Origin: Terriglobus sp. TAA 43
GTDB taxonomy: Bacteria; Acidobacteriota; Terriglobia; Terriglobales; Acidobacteriaceae
Reading direction: 5' to 3'
Length of the DNA stretch: 64,000 nt
Assembly: GCF_000800015.1 (NCBI RefSeq)
Contig: NZ_JUGR01000001.1
Span: 992,001 to 1,056,000 of the forward strand
Shown here: one piece after another, positions 34,151 through 44,400 of the stretch
How positions within the stretch are numbered: position 1 is the first letter of the stretch
Layout: every line of letters begins with the position of its first letter
Translations under genes and position numbers: made by a program
Notes under the pieces: model-generated
Databases searched by the model: none
Told to the model about the DNA's origin: nothing
What the model saw: only the letters and a program-made list of their open reading frames with translations

Positions 34151-35897
34151 CCGCAGCATGTAACGGAGTAAGTGTGCGGACGCTATCGATTGGTACTTCG
34201 ATCGCGCCCATCTTGTCCGTTGCGACGTCATGCACCACAATGCGCAGAAAATAATCTCCCTTGGCGGGAACACTGATCTCCTCGTGAAACTGGATCCCCT
34301 GCTGCATGTCCTTCTGCAACTCCTGCTGCGTGGCAGACGCGTGAAGCTGGTTGATCAAGTGATTCATCAACACGCCCTCGGCACTGTATACAAGCACGGC
34401 AACATCAAAGCTGGCGCGGACGTTATCGTCGTCGCCGTGTTCGAACGCCAAGTCAGTGGGGTTCACAATGGTGTCGATCGTGTAGCGCTGGAATGGGCCG
34501 GCAACATTGGCTGCCAGAAGATTGTGGGGAGCTGCCTCAGCTTCTTCCGGATTGCCTGCACTAGCCGGGAAGACCGCCGACTTCAGGAATATCTCCGTCG
34601 GTTCAGGTGCACCAAGTGAAGTTGCTCCAAGCATGGCCGCAGAAGTTTGTGCCGCAACGTTGGTAGATGACGCAAAGTAGCCACGCCGGTAACGCAACGT
34701 GTAGGCGGAATTCGCAAGCTGTAGCTTGATCTTGCGATAGCCACCATCAGTCTTTGTATTCGTCGGGGTGTACGTCAGCGTGTAGTAATCGGCGCCATCT
34801 GTGAGCGCGGAAGCGACAGCCTCGGCAAGACCATTCGTGTCGTGAAAGGCCCGTCCTCCGGTGGATTCTGCCATTTGGTTCATCGTGTCGTTTTCGGCAA
34901 CAATGGTCGCCTGAAAATCCGAATTATCGATTGCAGCGCGGCTGGGTTGAGAGCTATGCAAGCGATTCGCATAGCTCTTGTTGTTCTCTGCTTCAAAGAC
35001 AGGTGATACACGCAGCCCAGCGGCACCCACTGGGTAGACTGCGACCTGTGCCTGCGCCAGCAGACTGGTTGTCTTACGAAGTTCGGATTCGTAGTTTGCC
35101 ATGGTAACGAAGGGATTGTCGGGTAACTGAATACTGCTGGGAAAGACATTCAGTGGGAACGAGCCCGAGAGCCATACCAGATTCTTACGTCCTGGTAGGC
35201 CAGAGAGATAGCGGCCCAACTGGTTCATAGCTGCCAGTGTCAACTTCACGCGAAGATCCAACTGATTCGCATTCGTTTGAGCTTCAAACTGTCGCAGTGA
35301 TGCCACGACCGCCGGAGATGCACCCATATTCTCCATCTGGTCAGCAAAGGAGTCGTGCAGTTGGTCGGGCTTCAGGATTGTTTCCCTTGTTCTAGCGGAC
35401 TGCATCACGGCGCGCAGTTTTGTCAGGTCCGTTATAGGTCCCTGCAACATGGAAAGCTGCGATCCGAGAACGAAAATGCCGATGCGCGTGCCGTTAGTGG
35501 CCCCTTTCAGAAACGTCACTAATTGCCGGTGCAGATGGACTTGATCGATCTGATCGGTATTGAGGCGGTCAATCAGCAGGATGTTGGTTACGTTATCCGG
35601 CGGTGTCGTCGTGAAGTTTGTGAACATGCCGGGGGGCATCTGAATCCTGGCCACCTGATCCGATGAACCAGCGACGTGTTCTTCAAAGTTACGTGGCACC
35701 TGTGGCGCATTGTCTTCCGTCAGGCGAAAATCCGTTGCCTTCAGGCCATGAACCACCTTGCCGTTGTGATCGGTAACCACAACGTCGACCAGAACAAGTC
35801 GTGCTGCTGTCTTTAGAGTTGGCGTGTCAGTGGAAGGCTTCTGCGCCAGTAGAGGCATGACAATAAATGCTGCAAGGTATTTGAGCGCGCGCGGCAT
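34143..35897 (-). CDS. Secreted VWFA-related protein, acidobacterial type
   Basis: 584 aa. Start 35897 (MPRALKYLAAF) has AAGGAA 7 bp upstream; signal peptide ends near LLAQK. An N-terminal segment VLVDVVVTDHNGKVVHGL precedes a von Willebrand type A-like domain (about 70-330): ILLIDRLNTD, IGIFVLGSQL and LPGRKNLVWLSGSFP. This matches the VWFA-related family that is expanded in Acidobacteria. The MIDAS residues are not perfectly canonical. The C-terminal 250 residues are beta-rich. Function unknown; adhesion or protein interaction is presumed. The esterase gene lies upstream on the same strand, 48 bp away. Confidence 0.85.
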   Translation of the reverse strand: MPRALKYLAAFIVMPLLAQKPSTDTPTLKTAARLVLVDVVVTDHNGKVVHGLKATDFRLTEDNAPQVPRNFEEHVAGSSDQVARIQMPPGMFTNFTTTPPDNVTNILLIDRLNTDQIDQVHLHRQLVTFLKGATNGTRIGIFVLGSQLSMLQGPITDLTKLRAVMQSARTRETILKPDQLHDSFADQMENMGASPAVVASLRQFEAQTNANQLDLRVKLTLAAMNQLGRYLSGLPGRKNLVWLSGSFPLNVFPSSIQLPDNPFVTMANYESELRKTTSLLAQAQVAVYPVGAAGLRVSPVFEAENNKSYANRLHSSQPSRAAIDNSDFQATIVAENDTMNQMAESTGGRAFHDTNGLAEAVASALTDGADYYTLTYTPTNTKTDGGYRKIKLQLANSAYTLRYRRGYFASSTNVAAQTSAAMLGATSLGAPEPTEIFLKSAVFPASAGNPEEAEAAPHNLLAANVAGPFQRYTIDTIVNPTDLAFEHGDDDNVRASFDVAVLVYSAEGVLMNHLINQLHASATQQELQKDMQQGIQFHEEISVPAKGDYFLRIVVHDVATDKMGAIEVPIDSVRTLTPLHAAEK

Positions 35898-35945
35898 GAA
35901 CGTTCCTTTGTGTGGAACATTGAAGCACACATCGCCAACAACGCT

Positions 35946-36656
35946 TCAGACGTAGGTTTGCACCATCCGGCGCCACCACGGCCAGTCGTGCCCCGTGTTG
36001 TCTCCCCACACATCCAACCGCACAGGAACGTCCTTGTTACGCATGATTGCTGCCAGGCGCTCATTGTCATTCCAGTACTGGTCGTGGTGTCCTGTCGCCA
36101 GAATATAAGTGTTGTGACGATAGCGATCCAGATACCAGTGATCGTGCAGGTTTGGAAGAAAATCCATAGGCAGCGTGAAGTACAGGTCGTCGCAATAGTA
36201 GCCGTGGAGGAAGCGACCAACATCAAACGCACCGCCCATGGACAGCGCCGCATTGATCTTGTCCGGATGGCGCAGAGCCATGCTCATGCTGTGAAACCCG
36301 CCGAAGGAGCATCCCATCGCCGCCAGCATCTTGTTCCGATTGCGCGTCCGGATGTACGGAAGCAGTTCGTCCAAAATGTGATGCTCATACTGCAGATGCC
36401 GTGCAACACACCAACTTCCCTCAGCACCGTCGGAAAACCAGCTCTCGTGGTTGACCGAATCAGCGCACCATAGTTGAATTTGGCCGCGATTGATCTTGCT
36501 CTCCAGCGCACCTACCATTCCCTGATCTTCAAATTCGTAAAACCGGCCACGGGAGGTAGGAAAAACAATCACCGGCAAACCATCCTGCCCAAAGACCAGC
36601 CACTCCATGGAACGCCCCAGGGACTGGGAGTAGTCGACGTGGTATTCGCGGTGCAT
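35946..36656 (-). CDS. Putative esterase (esterase D/PHB-depolymerase-like alpha/beta hydrolase)
   Basis: 236-aa alpha/beta hydrolase. ATG 36656 has GGAGG 8 bp upstream and is chosen over an ATG 75 bp earlier (36731). The nucleophile elbow is AMGCSFGGFHSM (GxSxG); DVWGDNTGHDWPWW near the end supplies the catalytic His. No signal peptide, so cytoplasmic. The PF00756-type fold acts on short esters or feruloyl-like groups; here substrate is unknown. It precedes the VWFA gene by 48 bp on the same strand and could be its operon partner. Confidence 0.82.
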   Translation of the reverse strand: MHREYHVDYSQSLGRSMEWLVFGQDGLPVIVFPTSRGRFYEFEDQGMVGALESKINRGQIQLWCADSVNHESWFSDGAEGSWCVARHLQYEHHILDELLPYIRTRNRNKMLAAMGCSFGGFHSMSMALRHPDKINAALSMGGAFDVGRFLHGYYCDDLYFTLPMDFLPNLHDHWYLDRYRHNTYILATGHHDQYWNDNERLAAIMRNKDVPVRLDVWGDNTGHDWPWWRRMVQTYV

Positions 36657-37089
36657 GGTGCGGCCCTCCGGGTAGTAGGTGGGATGCCGTGCTCTATCGA
36701 TATGGACGCATAGTACAGTCTTCGGACGCACTTACGGCGCGGAAAGACGAATCGTCTGGCATCCTTCGCAGGAAGAATACTCGATGGGTTTCGCTATAAC
36801 GGTGAATACCTTCTAACGACTCTGGCAGGTTGCTGCTTCGGCCTCATCCGCGATTTTTTAACGTGCAGGGGCCAAGAAGCCCGTGTTCAGCAACGTGAAA
36901 AGATATCGGAATGACGGTTTATGGAGGATCTTACCCATCCCCTTCTTGTATTTTTAGCCCCAATAGCCCACAATAGATAGGTTGGAATGTGTTGCGCGCA
37001 CCGCCGTCGGTGGCAGACATTGCGCAATTTCCGCTGCCCTGTGCACCGGCCATCACCAAGACATTGTTTGTGAGTGAGGAAGTAACCAA
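36657..37089. other. 433-bp intergenic region before rpsP
   Basis: Includes a weak promoter-like pair (TTGTAT at 36946-36951 and CACAAT at 36969-36974). Further down is a nested dyad in the rpsP leader: TTGCGC (36992) pairs with GCGCAA (37022) and CACCG with CGGTG inside. This may be the leader of the ribosomal-protein operon. No ORF seen. Confidence 0.35.
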
Positions 37090-37344
37090 GTGGTCATGAT
37101 TCGTTTGGCGCGCGTTGGAGCGCGTAAGCAGCCCTACTACCGCATCGTTGTGATCGAAAAGGACCGCGCCCGCAATGGCCGTTCCATCGAAGTGGTTGGT
37201 ACCTACAACCCGCGTACCGAACCCGCAACGGTCAGCCTGAAGCGCGACCGCATCGACTACTGGACCGGCGTTGGCGCCCAGATGTCGGATATTGTTGCGA
37301 AGCTCGTCAAGAACGCGCCGGCGACCGAAGCAGTGGCTGCTTAA
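37090..37344 (+). CDS. rpsP: 30S ribosomal protein S16
   Basis: 84 aa with the family signature MIRLARVGARKQPYYRIV and NPRTEPATVSLKRDRIDYW. It binds 16S rRNA early in 30S assembly. GTG start at 37090 (giving MVMIRLARV) has GAGGAAG about 8 bp upstream. First gene of the rpsP-khpA-rimM-trmD-rplS cluster; ffh, often upstream, is absent. Confidence 0.97.
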   Translation: MVMIRLARVGARKQPYYRIVVIEKDRARNGRSIEVVGTYNPRTEPATVSLKRDRIDYWTGVGAQMSDIVAKLVKNAPATEAVAA

Positions 37345-37370
37345 ACCACTGTAAGGACGTTCAACCTCGG

Positions 37371-37412
37371 GCCGCGGTCCTATGCGCTCAATATCCTGCA
37401 TAGTTCCGCGGC
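37371..37412 (+). terminator. Stem-loop between rpsP and khpA
   Basis: GCCGCGG (37371-37377) pairs with CCGCGGC (37406-37412), and TATGC with GCATA inside, followed by TGTCTTATTTC. It may partly terminate after rpsP or process the mRNA; the downstream genes are expected to be read through. Confidence 0.5.
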
Positions 37413-37531
37413 TGTCTTATTTCAGTCACTTCTGGCGGTACAGGATCATCTAAGTTCGGAAGAGTCTCGCTGCCCGGCGTAGTGTATGGTTGCTGAGCGG
37501 GTGTGAAATCTCATTCCCTTCCAAGGTACGT

Positions 37532-37801
37532 ATGACGGACCATTCCTCCCCTGAATCTGTGAACCACATCTCTGAGCTTCTTACCGGGATTGCGAAAGCC
37601 CTAGTAGACCACCCGGAAAACCTGCGGGTAGAATCAGAAGCTTTTGAATCCGAAACCGTTATCCGCCTCTTCGTTCATCCAGACGATTTGGGCAAGGTCA
37701 TAGGCAAGCAAGGGCGTACGGCAAGGTCGCTGCGAACCATCCTCAGCGCCGCCGGAAGTAAGGCACAGCATCGCTACAGCCTGGACGTGCAGTCGGAGTA
37801 A
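37532..37801 (+). CDS. khpA: KhpA, KH-domain RNA-binding protein
   Basis: 89 aa with a single KH domain; the GxxG loop is visible as GKVIGKQGRT. Acts as RNA chaperone with KhpB in bacteria that carry both. Start 37532 (MTDHSSPES) has AAGG 7 bp upstream; an earlier in-frame start at 37490 lacks support. Standard place between rpsP and rimM, 10 bp before rimM. Confidence 0.93.
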   Translation: MTDHSSPESVNHISELLTGIAKALVDHPENLRVESEAFESETVIRLFVHPDDLGKVIGKQGRTARSLRTILSAAGSKAQHRYSLDVQSE

Positions 37802-37811
37802 GGCAGGGCCT

Positions 37812-38372
37812 ATGGCAGTGGAATGGAGCACGCTCGCGCGCGTGGTACGTCCGCAGGGACGGCGAGGCGAAGTACTGGCCGACCTGAAAACGGACTTTCC
37901 GGATCATTTTCGCCAATATCCCAATATCTTCCTTCGCCTTCCAGAGGGTGAGCCTCAACCCACCGTGGTGGAAGACTCGTGGCTCCCCACGGGGCGAAGT
38001 GCTGGACGCATCGTGCTGAAACTGCGCGGTGTCGATTCCATTTCCGATGCCGAAAAACTACTGAATGCAACAATTGAAATATCTTCAGATCAGCGACTTA
38101 CACTCACAGATGGAAACTATTACGTGAGCGATTTGATCGGCTGCCAGATGGTGCACCATGGCGATATGGTGGGCACCGTCGTTGACATGCACTTCCCGCA
38201 GGATCCCACTGGGAAGCGCATTGAAGATGCCGCGGCCCTCTTCGTGGTGGAGCGTGCCAATGGAGACGAAGTACTGATACCGTTCGCCAACGCCTTTGTC
38301 GCCAGCATTGACACAACGGCTCGCAAAATCGAAATGAACCTGCCGGATGGCCTGCTGGAGATGAACGGCTAG
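37812..38372 (+). CDS. rimM: 16S rRNA processing protein RimM
   Basis: 186-aa assembly factor for the 30S head that binds S19. N-terminal RimM barrel (LARVVRPQGRRGEVLADLKTD, residues 7-27 of it) and a C-terminal PRC-barrel (GDEVLIPFANAFVASID). Start just 10 bp after khpA. Part of the S16-RimM-TrmD-L19 cluster. Confidence 0.96.
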   Translation: MAVEWSTLARVVRPQGRRGEVLADLKTDFPDHFRQYPNIFLRLPEGEPQPTVVEDSWLPTGRSAGRIVLKLRGVDSISDAEKLLNATIEISSDQRLTLTDGNYYVSDLIGCQMVHHGDMVGTVVDMHFPQDPTGKRIEDAAALFVVERANGDEVLIPFANAFVASIDTTARKIEMNLPDGLLEMNG

Positions 38373-38407
38373 CGCCTCCGTTTACGCTGAGGAATAGCGA
38401 CTCCATC

Positions 38408-39217
38408 ATGGCCCTGCAAGTCGACATTGTGACGATCTTCCCTGCTTTCCTGGAAAGCACACTGCGTTATGGCGTGGTGGCGCGGGCACTGTCCGCCGGG
38501 ATTGCCTCGGTAAACTGCATCGATCTGCGGAGCTTCACCCACGATCGGCATCGCACCGTAGATGACCGCCCCTTTGGCGGGGGCGAAGGGATGGTTTTAA
38601 AGCCAGAACCGCTAAGCGAAGCCATTGAATCCCTCGGCATTACCCCAAAGCCAAATCGCGACACGCAGAAAGAGTCCGTGGTCCTGCTCTCGGCCCAGGG
38701 TCGCCCATTCACCCAGTCTGTTGCCCAGGAACTGAAGTCTCTGGATCGCCTTGTGCTGATCTGCGGGCGTTACGAAGGCGTGGACGAACGCGTGAATGCG
38801 CTTTACTGCGACCGCGAAATCTCCATTGGCGATTACGTGCTTTCCGGCGGCGAACTGGGTGCGGCGGTCATCGTGGACTCGGTCGTCCGGTTGCTACCAG
38901 GCGTACTCGGTAATCCCGATTCCGCGCATTATGAAAGCTTCGGCCACGCGCATGACAGCGAACAGGCCGAAGACGCTCCGCCACTGGCCATGTCGCCTTC
39001 AGCGGGGCTTCTCGATTACCCGCACTACACGCGTCCCGCCGAGTTTCGCGGCATCACCATTCCCGAGGTTTTGGCAGGCGGCGACCACACCGCTATCCGC
39101 AAATGGCGTCGGCAGCAGGCATTGCGCAAAACGGCCGCGAATCGACCGGATCTTCTGGAAACTGCGGCTCTATCACCGGACGACAGGCGATTCCTCGCAA
39201 CATTGCGTGAGAATTGA
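38408..39217 (+). CDS. trmD: tRNA (guanine-37-N1)-methyltransferase TrmD
   Basis: 269 aa; methylates G37 of tRNAs to prevent frameshifting. SPOUT knot methyltransferase: IVTIFPAFLESTLRYGV at the start, DRPFGGGEGMVLKPEP, ICGRYEGVDERV and SIGDYVLSGGE, which form the SAM-binding knot. Thirty-five bp after rimM; co-transcribed. Confidence 0.97.
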   Translation: MALQVDIVTIFPAFLESTLRYGVVARALSAGIASVNCIDLRSFTHDRHRTVDDRPFGGGEGMVLKPEPLSEAIESLGITPKPNRDTQKESVVLLSAQGRPFTQSVAQELKSLDRLVLICGRYEGVDERVNALYCDREISIGDYVLSGGELGAAVIVDSVVRLLPGVLGNPDSAHYESFGHAHDSEQAEDAPPLAMSPSAGLLDYPHYTRPAEFRGITIPEVLAGGDHTAIRKWRRQQALRKTAANRPDLLETAALSPDDRRFLATLREN

Positions 39218-39323
39218 CGAAAGCTGCAACGCGAATGCACCAACGCACACGCGATTTATGCCCACTTTTCCAGATTTTTGCGGTACACTGGTAAACGATT
39301 ACTAAGTAAGGAATTCAGGCATC

Positions 39324-39683
39324 ATGTCCATTCATCCCATCATGCAGAAGCTCGCAGCTAAGCTGGAGCGTACCGACCTTCCGGAGTTTGCGCCGGGTGA
39401 CACCGTTCGCGTGCAGGTCAAGATCAAAGAAGGCGACAAAGAGCGTCTTCAGGCGTTTGAGGGCATGTGCATCGCTCGCAAGAACGGACCTCAGGGGTCC
39501 TTTACCGTCCGTAAGATGAGCTTCGGTCAGGGTGTTGAGCGTATCTTCCCCTTCAACTCGAAGGTTGTCGACAAGGTTGAGAAGATTCGTTCGTACGAAG
39601 TGCGTCGCGCCAAGCTGTTCTACCTGCGCGGTCTGCGTGGCAAGGCTGCCCGTCTGCGCGAGGTTGCACGCACCAACGCGTAA
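39324..39683 (+). CDS. rplS: 50S ribosomal protein L19
   Basis: 119 aa with [30 protein letters not shown] and [14 protein letters not shown], the L19 hallmarks; sits at the 30S-50S interface. AAGGA lies upstream of ATG. Last gene of the cluster; a hairpin with a TTCG loop follows. Confidence 0.97.
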   Translation: MSIHPIMQKLAAKLERTDLPEFAPGDTVRVQVKIKEGDKERLQAFEGMCIARKNGPQGSFTVRKMSFGQGVERIFPFNSKVVDKVEKIRSYEVRRAKLFYLRGLRGKAARLREVARTNA

Positions 39684-39705
39684 CCAATTCCCCAATCGGA
39701 ATTTT

Positions 39706-39737
39706 AAGGAGGCGAGTGCTTCGGCGCTCGCCTCCTT
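39706..39737 (+). terminator. Intrinsic terminator of the rpsP-rplS operon
   Basis: Fourteen-bp stem with one G-U pair (39706-39719 with 39724-39737) closed by a TTCG tetraloop, followed by CATTT. Confidence 0.82.
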
Positions 39738-39755
39738 CATTTGCACTTCCCTGCA

Positions 39756-39789
39756 TAACAAAGGGGCATGACGAATCGCCATGCCCCTT
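39756..39789 (-). terminator. Intrinsic terminator of pruA
   Basis: AAGGGGCATG (39761-39770) and CATGCCCCTT (39780-39789); on the minus strand followed by TGTTATG. 20 bp past the pruA stop. Confidence 0.7.
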
Positions 39790-39808
39790 GTATGACTCGG
39801 AAGCAGAG

Positions 39809-41446
39809 CTAAATGCCGTTTGGCTTCGACATCTGGTCTGACTCGTCAATGACACCCTGCTTCTCCGCAATCGACTTCGCCTGCGTGAATAGAAGAAGGT
39901 AATCGCCTCCACCCGCCTTGGAATCTGTTCCGCTCATGTTGAATCCGCCGAACGGATGCGCGCCCACCATGGCTCCGGTGCACTTGCGATTCAGGTACAG
40001 GTTGCCTACGTGGAATTCCTTTGCAGCGCGGTCCAGCCGCTCGCGCGACATGGAGTAGATCGCGCCAGTTAGGCCGTATTCTGTGCCGTTGACGATATCC
40101 AGCGCTTCATCAAAGTTCTGAGACTTGATCACCGCCAGCACAGGTCCGAAGATCTCTTCCTGCGCAATGCGTGCGTTCGGGGCAATGTCCGCAAATACGG
40201 TCGGCTTCACATAATAGCCACCTGTTTCGTTCGCAAACGCCTCGCCACCAGTCAGTAGCCGGCCTTCCGTCTTGCCGGTCTCAATGGCATTCAACACGCG
40301 ATCAAACGCGATCTTGTTCACAACCGGGCCCATTGCGAAGTTCTCTACCGGATCGCCAACTTTGATCTTCTCCACGCGTTCCACGAGACGGTCGCAGAAA
40401 ACGTCGTAAATACGAGCATCCACCACCGCGCGCGAACACGCCGAACACTTTTGGCCGCTGAAGCCGAATGCGCTGGCCACAACGCCTTCTACCGCTGCGT
40501 CGATGTCCGCATCCGCATCGACGAGAATGGCGTCCTTGCCACCCATCTCCAGAATCGTGCGCTTGATGAAGTGCTGTCCTGGCTGCGTCTTCGCGGCGGT
40601 CTCATGCACGATGAGCCCCACCTTCTTCGAGCCGGTAAAGGCGATGAAGCGAATCTTCGGGTTAGCAACGAGAGCGGCGCCAACGCGGTCGCCCGTGCCC
40701 TGACATAGGTTCACCACGCCTTCCGGCATGCCCGCCTCTTCCAGCAACGCAAAGAAGCGTGAAGCGATGGTGCCCGCATCGGGCGAGGGCTTCAGCACCA
40801 CGGTGTTGCCGCTGACGACAGCAGCCATGGTCATGCCAGCCATGATGGCCAGCGGGAAGTTCCACGGTGGAATCACCGCTCCAACACCCACCGGAATGTA
40901 ACGCAGCGTGTTCTTCTCTCCAGGAAACTGGATGGGCGTGGTTGCGCGGTCCAGCTTCAGCGCCTCGCGCGCGTAAAACTCCAAAAAGTCGATGCACTCG
41001 GCCACGTCGGCATCTGCCTCAGCCCAGTTCTTGCCGACCTCATACGTCAACCATGCGCAGAGTTCGTTCTTGCGCTGCTGTACCAGCATCGAAATATCCA
41101 GCAACAACTGGACACGCTGCTGTACCGGCACGCGGCTCCACGTCTTGAACGCCTTCTCACCAGCAGCAACAGCCTGCTCCACATGCGCCAGCTCTGCTTC
41201 CTGGTGGACGCCAATTTTCTGCGCGGGCTTCGCGGGATTAGTAGAGACAATCTTCTCCGCGGCATACACTCGTTCACCGCCGAGGATGAGCGGGTACTCC
41301 TTACCCAGTTCACCTTCCACCAGGCGCAGCGCTTCCTGCATGTTTGCCTTCACATCGGAGTCTGTGAAGTTCTGGAAAGCCTCATTGACGAAGGTCTTCA
41401 GCGGAGCCTGAGGCTCGCGCACGGTGGGAATTGCATTCGTTGCCAT
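39809..41446 (-). CDS. pruA: L-glutamate gamma-semialdehyde (1-pyrroline-5-carboxylate) dehydrogenase
   Basis: Oxidises glutamate semialdehyde to glutamate with NAD in proline or arginine breakdown; 545 aa, stand-alone form (no fused PutA proline dehydrogenase). Aldehyde-dehydrogenase motifs: PWNFPLAI, FTGSKKVG, LEMGGKDAILVDADAD with the catalytic Glu, and FSGQKCSACSR with the catalytic Cys. ATG 41446 has AAGGAT upstream. The polysaccharide-enzyme gene ends 43 bp upstream on the same strand; they may share a transcript but are functionally unrelated. Proline dehydrogenase not in window. Confidence 0.94.
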   Translation of the reverse strand: MATNAIPTVREPQAPLKTFVNEAFQNFTDSDVKANMQEALRLVEGELGKEYPLILGGERVYAAEKIVSTNPAKPAQKIGVHQEAELAHVEQAVAAGEKAFKTWSRVPVQQRVQLLLDISMLVQQRKNELCAWLTYEVGKNWAEADADVAECIDFLEFYAREALKLDRATTPIQFPGEKNTLRYIPVGVGAVIPPWNFPLAIMAGMTMAAVVSGNTVVLKPSPDAGTIASRFFALLEEAGMPEGVVNLCQGTGDRVGAALVANPKIRFIAFTGSKKVGLIVHETAAKTQPGQHFIKRTILEMGGKDAILVDADADIDAAVEGVVASAFGFSGQKCSACSRAVVDARIYDVFCDRLVERVEKIKVGDPVENFAMGPVVNKIAFDRVLNAIETGKTEGRLLTGGEAFANETGGYYVKPTVFADIAPNARIAQEEIFGPVLAVIKSQNFDEALDIVNGTEYGLTGAIYSMSRERLDRAAKEFHVGNLYLNRKCTGAMVGAHPFGGFNMSGTDSKAGGGDYLLLFTQAKSIAEKQGVIDESDQMSKPNGI

Positions 41447-41489
41447 AATTCCATTTTATCCTTTTGCAAAAGACCGTTATACGTGCGCG

Positions 41490-44400
41490 CTACTTTGGCG
41501 ACGGCGCACCATTCAGCATCTGGTCTGTTGATTTGCTCATCTGCGCGGTGCGCTCCAGTTTGTCCCAACTGAAGGGGCGGCCATCGATCACACGCTTGAT
41601 CGTCTTGAACAGCACCACGCTGAACACCTGGCGATACGTAAATCTCTGGATCCAGATATGCATCAGCAGCCACATATCGCCTTTGCTGGCAGGATGCTTC
41701 CTCTCCAGCAGGAAGGCCAACGCCGACGCTGAGAAATCAATCACCATAAACGCCAGAAAGAAGTACAGCAGCTTCACAAAACTGGCGCTTGAAGCCGATT
41801 CCGGATGGAAATGGTGGTCATAGAGAAACTTCAGGAAGCTGGCGACAAACATCAGGTCAATCAACGGTGACACGAGCGGCAACAGAATCTGAAAGATGAT
41901 GATGTTTGGCAAAGCAAACAGCCCCATCGCACGACGCTTGGTAACCGCACCAATGTGCTTGAACACCGCCTGCATGATGCCAAACGACCAGCGGAAACGC
42001 TGCCGCATCAACCCATTCATGTTGATTGGAGCTTCCGTAAATGCCAGTGCGCGGTCCTCGTAGATCACGCTAAGCCCCTGCTCCAGCAGGATCATCGTCA
42101 GATCAGCATCTTCCGCAACGGTGTTGGAGTGATAACCGCCGCCCTTGTGAACCGCCTCTGTGCGCCATGCACCGATGGCCCCTGGCACAACGACAACGAC
42201 ATCGAACAGATCCAATGCACGGCGCTCAAAGTTTTGGCTGGTAATGTATTCGAGCGCCTGCCAGCGCGTCCACAGGTTGACGCGATTGCCTACCTTCGCA
42301 TTGCCTGCCACCGCGCCGATCTGCGGATTAGCAAAGTGAGGAACCAACCGTGCGATGGCATCGTGTGCAATTACTGTGTCTGCATCGATGCCCACGTAGA
42401 TTTCTTCGTGAACATAGTTTTGCAGCGCATAGTTGAGAGCCTCTGCTTTGCCCGCATTTTCCTTCTTCACTACGGTCAAACGTCCGCTGGCAATGTCCTC
42501 GGGGTACGCTTCGCGCGCGATCTCTGCCGTGCGATCTTTTGATCCGTCATCAATCACGATGATGTGCAGGTTCTTGTACGTGCTCATCATCACGCTGCGG
42601 ATGGTGCGAACAATCACCTTCTCTTCGTTGTACGCAGGAATCAACACGGCAACGCGAGGCTGATAGTCCGGCCCCGCAAAGTTCTTCCTGCGACGGAAGC
42701 GATCAATGATGGCGAAGAGACCGATGATGATGAGGCGACCGCTCATTAGGATGTCGCCAATGAAGAAGACAGCAACGACGAAATGATTGAACGTTGCCAG
42801 CCCGAAGAAAGCCAGCGAATCCACCTGCGCCAGGAACTTGTTGCGCCATCCCTTAATGGGCGGCATCACCTGCTCACGGCTCTTGCCTACAAGATCTGCC
42901 ACAGTGACAAATTCATAGCCCTTCGCACGCAGAGTCGTAATCAACAGCGGCAGCGACGCCACCGTCACAGAACGATCACCACCACCGTCATGCATCAGGA
43001 TGATGGAACCCGCCTTATCCGGGCGATCCTTCATGTCATCCAGTTGCTGGAGCACACTGTCGACAACCTCTTGCGGTGTCTTCTTTGGTGTCTCCTGCCA
43101 ATCATTTGTGTCAATCTTGTTGCCCACCACAATGTAGCCACGAGCCTGCACGCGCTCCATCGGCGCGGCCTGATCATTGGTATCCGGCTGCTCGTCGATG
43201 TCATAGGGCGGACGGAAGTACAGGGGCTGCACGCCGAGCTTTGCAGCAAACAACCGCTCCGTCAGATTCATCTGCACGTCTACTTCGCGATTGCTAATGG
43301 CCGAGATATCGGGATGCGTGAATGTGTGATTGCCGATTTCGTGACCTTCGCGATACACGCGTTGCATCACGCCGACGTTGTTATCCGCTTCTTCTCCAAT
43401 CATGAAGAAGACGCCCTTTACGCCGTACTTGTTCAGCACATCGAGAATGCGCGGCGTCCATACAGGATCGGGACCATCGTCGAAAGAAATCACCAGCTTC
43501 TTTGGGTGATAGCCAAAGTAATCCACCGAATACGAAAGCGGATAACTCGTCAACGTCTCGCTGTCGACAAGCTTGGAGTCATCGTCGATCGTCATCGTGC
43601 GGCGGCCGTTCTTCGGCCTGCCAGAGACGTGCATGATGTCGCCCATGCCTTCAATATCCAGGTCGTATCCCGGTGCAACATCGGCAAGCTCAACCAACGG
43701 ATTCGATCGCATCGGCTGATCCCAGATCTTCCATAGTGACTGATCTTCCGATCCCAATCGCCACAATGAGAATGTCTGCAGTCCAAGCCGTCGTGCCGCG
43801 CGCATCTCGTTCAAGATCGTTACACCATCAAGGAACCAAACCTGATGACGCTGGTGCTGATCTTCATCGTCGTAAGTGATGTGTGGATTCAGCGACGCAT
43901 CATCCAGATCGACATATGACCCTGAGTCGGATGCTGTTTGCCATATCCCCTGCAAGGACATGTTATCGACGCGCACCAACTCCGGCTTTACCGGCCCGGT
44001 TTTCTTCGCGCGATGGCCCTTCTTCGCTGGCTGATCTGCGGACGGCAACGTCGTAATCCAGTCATAGCCATAGCTACCGATGTCGACGATGATTTTGTCC
44101 TTTGGCACCTGCTTTAGGACATCCTGCAGGTTTTTCACAAACCAGTCCTGTCCTGCAATCGGTCCGGCCTCGCTCTCCGATTGATGCTGGTCATAGTTCA
44201 TCAGCAACAGTCCGTCAGAGTGCGCGGCCATGTACTTCAGGTCCCAGTCATCGTCGGCAACAGGGGTATTGATATACAACTTCAGGCCCCGCACGTGAAG
44301 AGCGATGTAGGCGTCGCTGATCAGTTGCCGATAGCCGGGCTGTGCCTCAGCAGGCATGCTTTCAAAGTCGAACGAAATACCGCGATAGCGCGGATTCGAC

